In this document: piece by piece, positions 31,712 to 40,105 of the stretch
Position numbering within the stretch: position 1 is the stretch's first letter
Layout of the letters: each line of letters starts with the position of its first letter
DNA from: Haladaptatus paucihalophilus DX253
GTDB lineage: Archaea > Halobacteriota > Halobacteria > Halobacteriales > Haladaptataceae
Length of the DNA: 64,000 nt
Assembly (NCBI RefSeq): GCF_000376445.1
Contig: NZ_AQXI01000003.1
Coordinates: 257,450-321,449 of the forward strand
Direction of reading: 5' to 3'
The notes under the pieces: model-generated
Told to the model about the DNA's origin: nothing
The model's database searches: none
Seen by the model: only the letters and a program-made list of their open reading frames with translations
Program-made: the position numbers and the translations under genes

Positions 31712-32092
31712 TTAGCGGTTCATGCGGATGTATTCCATCAGACCGCGTATCGTCGCCTGCAAGTCCGCCTTATCGACCGGCTTTTCGAGGATGGTCTGTG
31801 CACCTCGGCTGACCGCCTTTTGGCGCATCGCGGGCGGAATCTGTGCCGCGAGGACGAGCATGGGAATGTCGCGGTCGTTGAGTTGTTCACAGCGCTTCCA
31901 GATGTCCTCGGTGAAGCCGTCCACGTCCAAAACGGCGAGGGCAACGTCGTCACGCTGTTCGAGCAGGGCGTCGAACTCGTCCATGCTGGTCGCGATTTCG
32001 ACGTCGTAGCCGCCGTTTTTGAGGAGGTCGGCGAGGAGTTCGAGGTTTCGCTCCCGTTTTCCCAGCGCGAGGATGAGGGCCGCCTCACTCAT
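31712..32092 (-). CDS. single-domain response-regulator-like protein
   Basis: 126 residues forming one receiver domain: ALILALGKRERNLELLADLLK (beta1-alpha1), AVLDVDGF with the phospho-acceptor-like Asp, MLVLAAQ, and LEKPVDKADLQATIRGL (Lys-Pro near the end). The acidic pocket after beta1 is not the usual DD pair (it reads ALGKRERN), so phosphorylation is doubtful. Its start codon lies inside the 3' end of the upstream kaiC-like gene (8-nt overlap), so the two are translationally coupled and probably work together. Confidence 0.82.
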   Translation of the reverse strand: MSEAALILALGKRERNLELLADLLKNGGYDVEIATSMDEFDALLEQRDDVALAVLDVDGFTEDIWKRCEQLNDRDIPMLVLAAQIPPAMRQKAVSRGAQTILEKPVDKADLQATIRGLMEYIRMNR

Positions 32093-33560
32093 TGGCCGAC
32101 TCCGAACGTTCCCGTGCCAACTCAGGAGAGCCGGAGAGAACGCCGCTGAGTTCGGTCAGCGGTTCGCCGACTTTGAGACCGTGTTCCGTGATCTGGAACT
32201 CGCGGAGCATCCGTTCGAAGTCGCTGGTTCGTTTTTTCAGCACGCCGATGGCCTTGCGCATCTCGCCGGAAACTTCGAGATGCCGGAGGAAAACGATATT
32301 GTCGGCGAGATAGCTGATTCCCGCCTCCGTCGCCTGAAACTCGCCGGTTACGGTGTCGATTTCGTCCACCAGAATGACGGTGATACCCATGTTCTTCAGA
32401 TAGCGACAGAGGGTGTGGAGTTTGCGGACCAGTACGCGGTCGTCGTCGTCACGGAGCGACAGTTTGTAGCCGTCGATACCGTCTATCATGACGATACTGG
32501 TGTCGTTCTCCTCGACGTCCGTTCGAACACGGTGGGCGAACTCGGTCGCCGAGCAGTCGAGGGGTTTCATCTCCTCGACGGAGAGCGACCCCTGTTCTTC
32601 CATCCGCCGAACCGGGATGTTGATGTTCTCGCTCCGTTCGCGGAACGTCTCCAGCGTCTCCTCGAACATGTACATGACGGAGCGTTCTCCCCGCCCGGCG
32701 GCCTCCTTCATGAACTGCGTTCCGACGGTCGTCTTCCCGACGCCGGTCGGACCGCTGAGGATGGTGATGGTGCCGCGCTCGAAGCCGCCGTGGAGGAGTT
32801 GGTTAACCTCTGGGACGCCGGAGGAGATGGATTCCAACTCGAACTCCCCGGAGTGATTTGCGGGGTTCAGTTCGGGAAACACCGCGATACCCCCGTCCGT
32901 AATGCGCATCGCGTGGTTGCCCTCGTTGACCGACGACCCGCGGAACTTCGGCACGCTGATGGTGCGACCGTACGCGGAGTGTTCGAGTTCGATAGTGCCG
33001 TCTGTCATGTACTGCAGGTCGTCGTCGGACGACTCGTCGCTGTGTTGGGACGTGAACAGGACCGTCGCACCCTGCTCTTTCAGGTAGTGCATGAACGCGA
33101 TGACCTGCTTTCGGAACTGGTACTCGTCGGACGTGAGATGGCGAAGACGAGTGAGCGGGTCGATGAACACCCGGTCCGGGTCGATGGATTCGACACGCTC
33201 GGTTATCGCCTGCGTGAGCGGTTCCTGTTCGACCTCGCTCGGCGTGAAGATGTCGTAGGATTGCTCGTCCACGAACACGTCCGAATCCGGGCTCAAATCG
33301 AGAAAGTGAACGTTCGAAAGGTCGATATCAAGCGTCGAAGCGTTGTCGCGGATGTCGTCTTCTGACTCCTCGAGATTGACGAACAACACCGTCTCGTCCG
33401 ACTCGACACCGGCGGTGAGATACTTCATCCCGAGAATCGTCTTCCCCGTCCCCGGGTCGCCACGAAGGAGATAGCTTCGTTCCGCGATAAACCCCCCGCG
33501 TAGAATCTCGTCGAGACCCGGTGTTCCGGTCGATATTTTTGTCAGATTTGAATCACTCAT
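32085..33560 (-). CDS. KaiC-like RecA-superfamily ATPase, two domains
   Basis: 491 residues, two KaiC domains in tandem. Domain 1 has Walker A GDPGTGKTILG (about 33-42), catalytic Glu pair NLEESED and Walker B RVFIDPLTRL. Domain 2 has GPTGVGKTTVG (about 269), MFEETLETF and IVMIDGIDGYKL. The PGLDEILRGGF and VPEVNQLLHGGF starts are family hallmarks. Archaeal KaiC-like proteins act in signal transduction rather than in a full clock; no KaiA or KaiB is near. A TATA-like ATATTTATAG lies about 20 nt upstream. Cotranscribed with the receiver protein. Confidence 0.9.
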   Translation of the reverse strand: MSDSNLTKISTGTPGLDEILRGGFIAERSYLLRGDPGTGKTILGMKYLTAGVESDETVLFVNLEESEDDIRDNASTLDIDLSNVHFLDLSPDSDVFVDEQSYDIFTPSEVEQEPLTQAITERVESIDPDRVFIDPLTRLRHLTSDEYQFRKQVIAFMHYLKEQGATVLFTSQHSDESSDDDLQYMTDGTIELEHSAYGRTISVPKFRGSSVNEGNHAMRITDGGIAVFPELNPANHSGEFELESISSGVPEVNQLLHGGFERGTITILSGPTGVGKTTVGTQFMKEAAGRGERSVMYMFEETLETFRERSENINIPVRRMEEQGSLSVEEMKPLDCSATEFAHRVRTDVEENDTSIVMIDGIDGYKLSLRDDDDRVLVRKLHTLCRYLKNMGITVILVDEIDTVTGEFQATEAGISYLADNIVFLRHLEVSGEMRKAIGVLKKRTSDFERMLREFQITEHGLKVGEPLTELSGVLSGSPELARERSESANE

Positions 33561-33710
33561 GCGCGCGTTGCTATAAATATCTATCCTCGCGATATATTTC
33601 TATCGAAACACAGAATCCGTAATCGAAGGGGCGAGTGGTAGTTATACAGGGATTTAAGTGAAAACGCGAGCGGCGGGACTTTACCGCGACGACGCGAAAA
33701 CCGGGCGAGG

Positions 33711-34394
33711 ATGTTCCGCGATTGTACCCATCCCTTGACCCCCGCGACAACGGTGTACCCCGGCGACCCGACGTTCGAACGCACCCCGCACGCGACGCAC
33801 GACGAGGACGGCTACTGCGTCACCCGACTCGAACTCGGAACCCACAGCGGGACGCACGTCGATGCGCCGAGTCACACCGAACCCGACGGTCGAACCCTCG
33901 ATTCGTTTCCCGTCGAGACGTTCGCCTTCGACGCCCTCCGCATCGACGTCCGCGATAAGGCGCCGCGCGAACCCATCGAACGGGCCGATCTGCCCGACCC
34001 GACGGACGACGAGTTGCTCGTCTTCCACACCGGATGGGACGACCACTGGGGGACGGACGCCTACTTCGACCACCCGTATCTCACGGCCGACGCGGCGGCG
34101 TGGTGCGCCGACCGCGACTACCACGTCGCCATCGACGCCCTCAACGTGGACCCCACGCCGACCGAGAACGCGAGAGACGACGAACCCGACGGCGTGCCCG
34201 CCCACCACGAGCTCCTCGGCGCGGACCACCTCATCGTGGAGAACCTGACGAACCTCGACGGCCTTCCCCGACGGTTTCGACTTTCGGCGTTTCCGCTGGC
34301 AGTGGAAGACGCGGACGGCGCGCCGATTCGAGCGGTTGCGGAGTTCTGGGGAGAGGAGAACGTAGCGAGACGAACTGACGAACCGACAGATTGA
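33711..34394 (+). CDS. cyclase-family metal-dependent hydrolase (KynB-like)
   Basis: 227 residues. The HSGTHVDAPSH motif near residues 45-55 is the metal site of the cyclase/arylformamidase family, supported by LTPATTVYPGDP at the N-terminus, LLVFHTGWDDHWG in the middle and HHELLGADHLIVENLTNLDGL near the end. It hydrolyses an amide or lactone; kynurenine formamidase is one known activity, but no tryptophan-degradation genes are nearby, so the substrate is open. Divergent from the kaiC-like gene. Confidence 0.87.
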   Translation: MFRDCTHPLTPATTVYPGDPTFERTPHATHDEDGYCVTRLELGTHSGTHVDAPSHTEPDGRTLDSFPVETFAFDALRIDVRDKAPREPIERADLPDPTDDELLVFHTGWDDHWGTDAYFDHPYLTADAAAWCADRDYHVAIDALNVDPTPTENARDDEPDGVPAHHELLGADHLIVENLTNLDGLPRRFRLSAFPLAVEDADGAPIRAVAEFWGEENVARRTDEPTD

Positions 34395-34419
34395 ATCCCG
34401 GTCGAAAATATCGGGATTC

Positions 34420-34659
34420 ATGGATGACGCCTTCCGAATTCGACTGAACCTCATCGTCCTCCTGTTGCTCGTCTGCGCCTCGTTCCTCGGAGCCATCGCC
34501 GTCGGCGTGACGGGTGGGGAGGCGCTCGGTACGGCGATGCTCTTTTTGGCCGTGTTCGCCGGACTCTGCCTCCTTCTCGTAGAGGAGTGGAAGTCCGGCG
34601 TCGAGGACGAGTTGAAACCTGCCGACGGTGCAAACGCCGAGGAGTCCGAAAGCGAATAG
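34420..34659 (+). CDS. small two-span membrane protein
   Basis: 79 residues: two hydrophobic helices (LIVLLLLVCASFLGAIAV and ALGTAMLFLAVFAGLCLLLV) and an acidic tail ending EESESE. It lies 25 nt downstream of the cyclase gene on the same strand and convergent with the permease gene. No family recognised. Confidence 0.65.
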   Translation: MDDAFRIRLNLIVLLLLVCASFLGAIAVGVTGGEALGTAMLFLAVFAGLCLLLVEEWKSGVEDELKPADGANAEESESE

Positions 34660-34718
34660 CGAGAACTGATTTCGAACCGAAGAGCGGAGAAAAACGTCGA
34701 AAACCCGCTCTCGTCCGG

Positions 34719-35786
34719 TCAACCTTCCATGCCGCCGAACGAGAGCCCGCTCTCGATGTAGCGCTGGGCGAACAGGTACACGAGCACGATGGGCGTGGCG
34801 AACGTCAGCGCGAAGGCCGAGAACCGCGCCCACGGCGTCGAGTACTGTCCGACGAGGCTGTACAGGCCCACGGGAAGGGTGTACTTGCTCGTGCTGAGCA
34901 GGAGTTGCGCGACGATGAACTCCGTCCAGCCGGTGAGGAAACTGAAGACGAGCACCGTCGCCAGCCCCGCCTTCGACAGCGGGATGATTATCTCCCAGAC
35001 GATGCGCCACGAGGGAGCGCCGTCCATCATCGCGGCCTCCTCGTACGAGGTCGGGATGTTGTCCATGTAGGTCTTCAACAGCCACGTGTTGAACGGGACG
35101 GCCGTCGCCGCGTAGTAGGCCGCCAGCGCCAGTTTGCTGTTGTCGAGGCCGAACTGGACGAACGTGGCGTAGAGCGCGATGAGCGCCGCTACGCCGAGCC
35201 CGCCGCCGATTTGGGTGAACAGGACGTACAGGTAGAGCACCTTCGACCGGAAGAGGAACTTTCGGCGCGAGAGCGCGTAGGCCGCCGGAATAACGATGGC
35301 CATGGTCAGGATGACGGTCGGCACCGCGACGGTGAAGCTGTTCCAGAGGAACAGCGGGAACTCCGAACAGCCGTCGAAGCGCGCGCAGTTCACCGTGGTC
35401 GAGACGCCGGGCGTGTGCAACGCGATTTCCGTCCCGAACAGGTGGATAGCGACGGTGTAGCTCGGAATCTCCATCCCGCCGAGCACCCAGAGGTACGCGT
35501 CGAACGAGGGTTTCTTCGGGAGGAGATGGATGCCGCTCGAACTGTAGAGCGACCCGCCGCTTCCCGAGAGCGAGGCGAGGAAAATCCAGTAGATGGGGAA
35601 CAGCAACGCGCCGACCATCAGCAGCGCGAACGCGGTGGCGAGGAGCTTCGCCGCGACGAGACGCGGCGACACCTCGCCGGTCCGAAGGCCGACGACGGTG
35701 TACCGAACCGATTCGAGGGTGCGACCCGGTGCGCCGAGGGCGTGTCGAACGTCGTCCGCGAACCCGCCGAGAATGCCGTCGCTCAT
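34719..35786 (-). CDS. malG: sugar ABC transporter permease (MalG-type)
   Basis: 355 residues. After an extra N-terminal region of about 45 residues, the first helix is AAKLLATAFALLMVGALLFPIYW. The cytoplasmic EAA loop (EEAAMMDGAPSWRIVWEIIIPLS) contacts the ATPase, and the C-terminus reads GLSFGGMEG, typical of MalG-like permeases. A periplasm-side insertion between helices 1 and 2 (about 75-150) includes Cys residues (CARFDGCSE). Its start overlaps the end of the upstream permease gene by 4 nt. It forms the membrane channel with that partner. Confidence 0.9.
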   Translation of the reverse strand: MSDGILGGFADDVRHALGAPGRTLESVRYTVVGLRTGEVSPRLVAAKLLATAFALLMVGALLFPIYWIFLASLSGSGGSLYSSSGIHLLPKKPSFDAYLWVLGGMEIPSYTVAIHLFGTEIALHTPGVSTTVNCARFDGCSEFPLFLWNSFTVAVPTVILTMAIVIPAAYALSRRKFLFRSKVLYLYVLFTQIGGGLGVAALIALYATFVQFGLDNSKLALAAYYAATAVPFNTWLLKTYMDNIPTSYEEAAMMDGAPSWRIVWEIIIPLSKAGLATVLVFSFLTGWTEFIVAQLLLSTSKYTLPVGLYSLVGQYSTPWARFSAFALTFATPIVLVYLFAQRYIESGLSFGGMEG

Positions 35787-36775
35787 TCGTCCACCCCCTC
35801 GGCGAGGCGGCCGCGTTTGACGTTCAGGAACATGAAGCCGCTGATGACGACGAGCGTCGCGGTCATGATTGCGGCCCCTTTGCCGTACTTGTCGAAGCGG
35901 AACGCCTCGCGGTAGCCGTACACGATGAGCAGTTCGTTCTGGCGGAGCGGACCGCCCTTGTTCATCACGTACGGGATGAGGAACTGCTGGAACGACGCCG
36001 CCGCCGTCAGAATCGACGCGAAGAGGACGGGGCGTTTGATGGACGGGAGCGTGACGTGCAGGAATCGGTTGAAGAAGCCCGCGCCGTCAACCATCGCCGC
36101 GTCGTGGAGTTCCTCGGGAACGTCCTGGAGCGCGCTGACGATGATGATGACCATGAACGGGTAGGCCAACCACGCCTCGGTGATGTTGTAGGCCAGAAAC
36201 GCCGTCCAGCGCTGGTCGAGCCACAGTATCGGCTGGAGGTGGAGTCCATTCAACACCTGATTCGCCAACCCGTACCGGGCGTTGCTGAAGATACCGCGCC
36301 AGACGGTGATGGTGAAGATGGTGGGAAGCCCCATCGGGATGATGATGAGCGAGCGCATGTAGCGCCGACCGATGACGTAGGGGTTGGTCAGCACGAGCGC
36401 GATACCGATGCTCAGCGCGACCTTGAGCGAGACGCTGGTGGCGACGAAGAGCCACGAGATACCCATCGAGTTCCAAAAGCCCTCGTTGAGCGGGAGGGTT
36501 GTGCTGAACCCGAAGAGGACCAACTTGAAGTGCGGCGCGCCGAACAGCACGTTCGCGTAGTTCTCGAAGCCGACGAACGAGAAACTGTTCGTGAACAGCG
36601 TCAGGTTCGTCGCGTCCGTGAACGACAGGTACACCGAGTAGAGGATGGGATAGAACATGAACGCCGAGAACAGAAACAGCCCCGGCAGTACCAGTAGTAG
36701 GGGCAAATCGTCCCGGTCGAACACGGGGTTTTCCAGCGCTTGCGCGCCGCGTGTGAACGTCGAGCGAATACTCAT
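35783..36775 (-). CDS. malF: sugar ABC transporter permease (MalF-type)
   Basis: 330 residues, about six membrane helices (LPLLLVLPGLFLFSAFMFYP first). The EAA loop reads LQDVPEELHDAAMVDGAGFF and then RFLHVTLPSIKRPVL, the usual MalF form, ending with a short basic tail. It is 9 nt downstream of the binding-protein gene and overlaps the second permease by 4 nt, so the three genes form one operon in the order binding protein, MalF, MalG. Confidence 0.9.
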   Translation of the reverse strand: MSIRSTFTRGAQALENPVFDRDDLPLLLVLPGLFLFSAFMFYPILYSVYLSFTDATNLTLFTNSFSFVGFENYANVLFGAPHFKLVLFGFSTTLPLNEGFWNSMGISWLFVATSVSLKVALSIGIALVLTNPYVIGRRYMRSLIIIPMGLPTIFTITVWRGIFSNARYGLANQVLNGLHLQPILWLDQRWTAFLAYNITEAWLAYPFMVIIIVSALQDVPEELHDAAMVDGAGFFNRFLHVTLPSIKRPVLFASILTAAASFQQFLIPYVMNKGGPLRQNELLIVYGYREAFRFDKYGKGAAIMTATLVVISGFMFLNVKRGRLAEGVDE

Positions 36776-36784
36776 TGCGAGGCC

Positions 36785-38068
36785 TTATTCCCAGTTCTGC
36801 TTGATGGTCGTTTCCGCCTCTTCGAAGGCCGGTTTGGCGTCCTGCTTGCCTTTGAGCACCTTGAGGAAGGCGTTTTTCACCGGGTCCCACACCTTGTTCA
36901 TGTGCGGGGCGGTCGGCATGGGTTCACCCATAGTGACGGATTCGGAGAAGCCTTTGACCGCCGCCGGGAGGTCGTCGCTTCCCGCGAGGTCCTTGTGGAC
37001 CGGGATGAAGCCGTGGTCCTCGGCGAGTCCGAGGAGGAGGTCGGTGTTCGTGGTGTGCCACTCGGCGAACTTCCGACCGGCCGTGGCGTTCTTGCCACCC
37101 TCGTTCATCTTCTTGACGAAGTACCACATCTTGACGCCGGTGTACGGTTTGGGCTCGCCACCCTTCGGTTTCGGTAACGGAGCGACGCCGACGTCCAGAC
37201 CGGCGTCCCGGACGGTGCCGAGGTACCACGGGCCGTTGATGGCGAACGGGGCGTTGCCCTCGTTGAACACGGCGGCCTGCGGGTCGTACTTCTGGTCTTT
37301 CGGCGAGTATTTCGCCAGTTCGTCGCGCACGAACCGGAAGCCCTTGAGCGTCTCCGGTTTCGTGAGGCCGAGTTCGTCCTTCTCCTCGTCGTAGTAGAAG
37401 CCGCCGAACGATTGCGCGTAGCCGCTGATGAAGTAGGGGTCGATGGGGTACGAGAGGCCGTACTTTCCGTTCGCCGGGTCGTGGTGCTCGTCCATGATGG
37501 ACTGCATCTCGCTCACCGTCTCGGGCGGTTCGTCCACCATGTCCTTGTTGTAGAGCAGCGCGACCGTCTCCGCGGCGTACGGCAGGCCGAGCGTCTCGCC
37601 GTTGAACTGGACCGCCCGTGCCGCCGCGCTGGTGTACGTCGATTCTGGGTCGACCGAAAGCTTGTCACTCTGGTCCGAGAGGAACCCGGCGAGTTGGTAC
37701 TCGCCGACCCAATCGTGAGCCCACTGGAACATGTGCGGTCCCTTCCCGGCGGGGAGTTTGTTCTCGATGGTCTTCTGCAGGTCCGAAATTTCGGAGAGTT
37801 GTATCGAGTCGCCGGTCTTCTCGTGGAACGCCGTCACGTTCGCTTCGAGACTCTTTTTCGGTCCCTTCGGGCGCGAGTGCCAGAGCTGTGCGGTCCCGCC
37901 GTTCGTCTGGTCGTTCCCGCCGTTGCCGTCGCCACCGTCTCCGTCGCCGTTCGACGTTTCCTCGCCGCTCGCGTCCTTGTCGTCGTCGTTCACGCTGATA
38001 CAACCCGCGAGGGTGATACCGGCCAGTGCACCGCCTGTCTGTAGGAATTTCCGCCGTGGGTACGACAT
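36785..38068 (-). CDS. malE: sugar-binding lipoprotein of ABC transporter (MalE-type)
   Basis: 427 residues. The N-terminus YPRRKFLQTGGALAGITLAGC combines a twin-arginine motif with a lipobox, so the protein is likely Tat-exported and lipid-anchored at Cys21-22, as is usual in haloarchaea. An acidic, Gly/Asn-rich linker (about 25-60) is followed by a solute-binding fold (AQLWHSRPKGPKKSLEANVT, GKYGLSYPIDPYF, GNAPFAINGPWYLG). It probably binds malto-oligosaccharides or trehalose, given the amylases nearby. First gene of the permease operon; an inverted-repeat operator candidate lies just upstream. Confidence 0.9.
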   Translation of the reverse strand: MSYPRRKFLQTGGALAGITLAGCISVNDDDKDASGEETSNGDGDGGDGNGGNDQTNGGTAQLWHSRPKGPKKSLEANVTAFHEKTGDSIQLSEISDLQKTIENKLPAGKGPHMFQWAHDWVGEYQLAGFLSDQSDKLSVDPESTYTSAAARAVQFNGETLGLPYAAETVALLYNKDMVDEPPETVSEMQSIMDEHHDPANGKYGLSYPIDPYFISGYAQSFGGFYYDEEKDELGLTKPETLKGFRFVRDELAKYSPKDQKYDPQAAVFNEGNAPFAINGPWYLGTVRDAGLDVGVAPLPKPKGGEPKPYTGVKMWYFVKKMNEGGKNATAGRKFAEWHTTNTDLLLGLAEDHGFIPVHKDLAGSDDLPAAVKGFSESVTMGEPMPTAPHMNKVWDPVKNAFLKVLKGKQDAKPAFEEAETTIKQNWE

Positions 38069-38081
38069 GAGTTATCCGTTA

Positions 38082-38210
38082 TGAAATATGACTTCACGTA
38101 TTTAACCGTTAGGGATTTTCGTGTCGTTTTTGAATCGACATATTCGAGAGAAGCAGTTAGGCGGTCGATTTTGCCGCCTAAAAGTGATATGAAATATCCC
38201 ATCACAGATT
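38082..38210. promoter_or_regulatory. divergent malE/malK control region with repeated operator-like elements
   Basis: Two similar 21-bp elements lie here, 38082-38102 and 38190-38210. Both begin TGAAATAT; the first contains the inverted repeat TGAA-N7-TTCA. The first sits 13 nt before malE, just after a TTAAATA-like box; the second sits 48 nt before malK. A further perfect inverted repeat TTAGGCGG-N9-CCGCCTAA lies between them (38157-38181). A near-identical copy of the 21-bp element occurs before the amylase genes (42189). These are probably regulator-binding sites (TrmB or another). Confidence 0.6.
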
Positions 38211-38258
38211 TGGCGCGATGGGAAAGAACTTTACCGTGGTACGACACCACACGAGGTA

Positions 38259-39386
38259 ATGGCAAAGCTTCGACTGGAGACCCTCAGAAAGGAGTTCGAC
38301 CGCGGGCAGATCGTCGCGGTGGACGACCTCAGCCTCGACATCGAGGACGGGGAGTTCGTCACGCTGGTCGGCCCGTCCGGATGCGGGAAGACGACGACGC
38401 TCCGCATGATCGCCGGATTGGAAAGCGCCACCAGCGGTCACATCTACATCGGCGACGAGGACGTGACGGACGTCCACGCGAAAAACCGCGACGTGGCGAT
38501 GGTGTTCCAGAACTACGCGCTCTACCCGCACAAGACCGTCGAGGAGAACATGGGCTTCGGCCTCCGGATGAGCACCGACCTCTCGAAGGAGGAACGGCAC
38601 GAGCGGGTGTACGAGGCCGCCGAGATGATGGGTATCGAGGACCTTCTCTCGGACAAACCCGACGAGTTATCCGGCGGGCAGAAACAGCGCGTGGCGCTCG
38701 GCCGCGCCATCGTCCGCGAACCCGACATCTTCCTCTTCGACGAGCCGCTCTCGAACCTCGACGCCAAACTCAGGACCACGATGCGCACCGAAATCCAGCG
38801 CATCCAGCAGGAACTCGGGATTACGTCGGTGTACGTCACGCACGACCAAGAGGAGGCGATGACGATGGGCGACCGAATCGTCATCCTCCGCGACGGCGAA
38901 CTCCAGCAGATGGGCGCGCCGACGGACGTGTACGACCGGCCGACGAACCGCTTCGTCGGCGGCTTCATCGGCTCGCCGAGTATGAACTTCATCGACGTCG
39001 ACGCGACGCGCGAGGGCGGGACCGTCGTCCTCACGGACCGCGACGGCTCGTTCTCCTGCCGTCTCCCGTCGTCGTTCGCCGACCGAATCCGGGACGTGGA
39101 CGGGGCGTTCACCGTCGGCATCCGCCCGGAGGACATCTTCCCCGCGAGCGAGCGGGACGAAAACGTCCTCACGACCACCGTGGAGGTCGTCGAACCCATC
39201 GGAAGCGACAACTACCTCTATCTCGACGCGGCCGAGGACTTCATCGCGCGGGTCGATTCCGACGTCGAACCGGAACCCGGCGAGACGATTCGAGTCACGT
39301 TCGCGGAGGACGACGTGCACGTCTTCGACGGCGAGAGTGGTGGGGTCATCCGAAGCGAGAAAGAAACCGCAAAAGCGTCGGTCTGA
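38259..39386 (+). CDS. malK: sugar ABC transporter ATPase (MalK/UgpC-type)
   Basis: 375 residues. Walker A GPSGCGKTT (residues 38-46), Q-loop VFQNYALYPH, signature LSGGQKQRVALGR, Walker B IFLFDEPLSNLDAKLR and H-loop VYVTHDQEEAMT are all intact. The C-terminal TOBE/OB region (FTVGIRPEDIFPASERD, then EVVEPIGSDNYLYLD) is the MalK-type regulatory domain. It energises the permease pair encoded divergently. The start is ATG after a weak GAGGT. Confidence 0.93.
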   Translation: MAKLRLETLRKEFDRGQIVAVDDLSLDIEDGEFVTLVGPSGCGKTTTLRMIAGLESATSGHIYIGDEDVTDVHAKNRDVAMVFQNYALYPHKTVEENMGFGLRMSTDLSKEERHERVYEAAEMMGIEDLLSDKPDELSGGQKQRVALGRAIVREPDIFLFDEPLSNLDAKLRTTMRTEIQRIQQELGITSVYVTHDQEEAMTMGDRIVILRDGELQQMGAPTDVYDRPTNRFVGGFIGSPSMNFIDVDATREGGTVVLTDRDGSFSCRLPSSFADRIRDVDGAFTVGIRPEDIFPASERDENVLTTTVEVVEPIGSDNYLYLDAAEDFIARVDSDVEPEPGETIRVTFAEDDVHVFDGESGGVIRSEKETAKASV

Positions 39387-39543
39387 GGTTCGAATCCGGG
39401 AGCATCCGCGATTTTCGGAGGCGGTGAGCTAGCCGTTCGTAGATAGTAGCGTGGTCGAGATGGGTGATTTCCATCTTGGTCTGCCACGGTAGAATCGCGT
39501 AACAGGAAGCGTATTATGCTATCAAAATAGACTGCAATTTATC

Positions 39544-39864
39544 ATGAGTATAAACTCCCTACGCGCTGATGGATGGCAAGACGCTGCTGGGTTTCTCCTG
39601 ATGGCGATAGTGGCAGTGTATTTTTGGTATATGAATGATATATACCTGAACTGGCTAGTACTTGTTGCCGGTATTGGCGCGGGTGTTCTGATATATAAAT
39701 TATATAAAATTCCTGAAGATTACCCCGTGGCTGCATTTCCTATCACAATAGTGGTCATCGTTGCTATAATCACGATGATGATGATAAAATCATTGGTCAT
39801 CGGTGTCGTCGCCGCATTAACGGTTGCAACGACGATCAAAGTGTACGAAGTGTACCTGTCGTAA
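39544..39864 (+). CDS. small AT-rich membrane protein
   Basis: 106 residues with three or four hydrophobic segments (AAGFLLMAIVAVYFWY, WLVLVAGIGAGVLIYKLY, FPITIVVIVAIITMMMI, LVIGVVAALTVATTI). Base composition and codon use (many ATA, TTA, AAA) are clearly more AT-rich than the surrounding genes, which suggests recent acquisition. There is an AT-rich promoter-like region before it. No family recognised. Confidence 0.65.
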   Translation: MSINSLRADGWQDAAGFLLMAIVAVYFWYMNDIYLNWLVLVAGIGAGVLIYKLYKIPEDYPVAAFPITIVVIVAIITMMMIKSLVIGVVAALTVATTIKVYEVYLS

Positions 39865-40105
39865 CGAGTGCGGCGCTACCGTCGGCAGCGAAAACCGTAC
39901 ACTGCTCTTGTGAAGGAGATGGTCAATGGAGCGAGCGGGAGTTGAAAATCGAAGCGGGCACAGTGCACCGTGCCTGCGATGCCCGATACGTTGCGAGTAA
40001 TTTCGTATTTTGTCCGGGGGGCGAGCAGCAAACGCATGGCAGTAGTGGCACTATCCGGCGCTTAGACGGCCACAAACGCCTAAAATCGCCCTACGGACAC
40101 CGATT

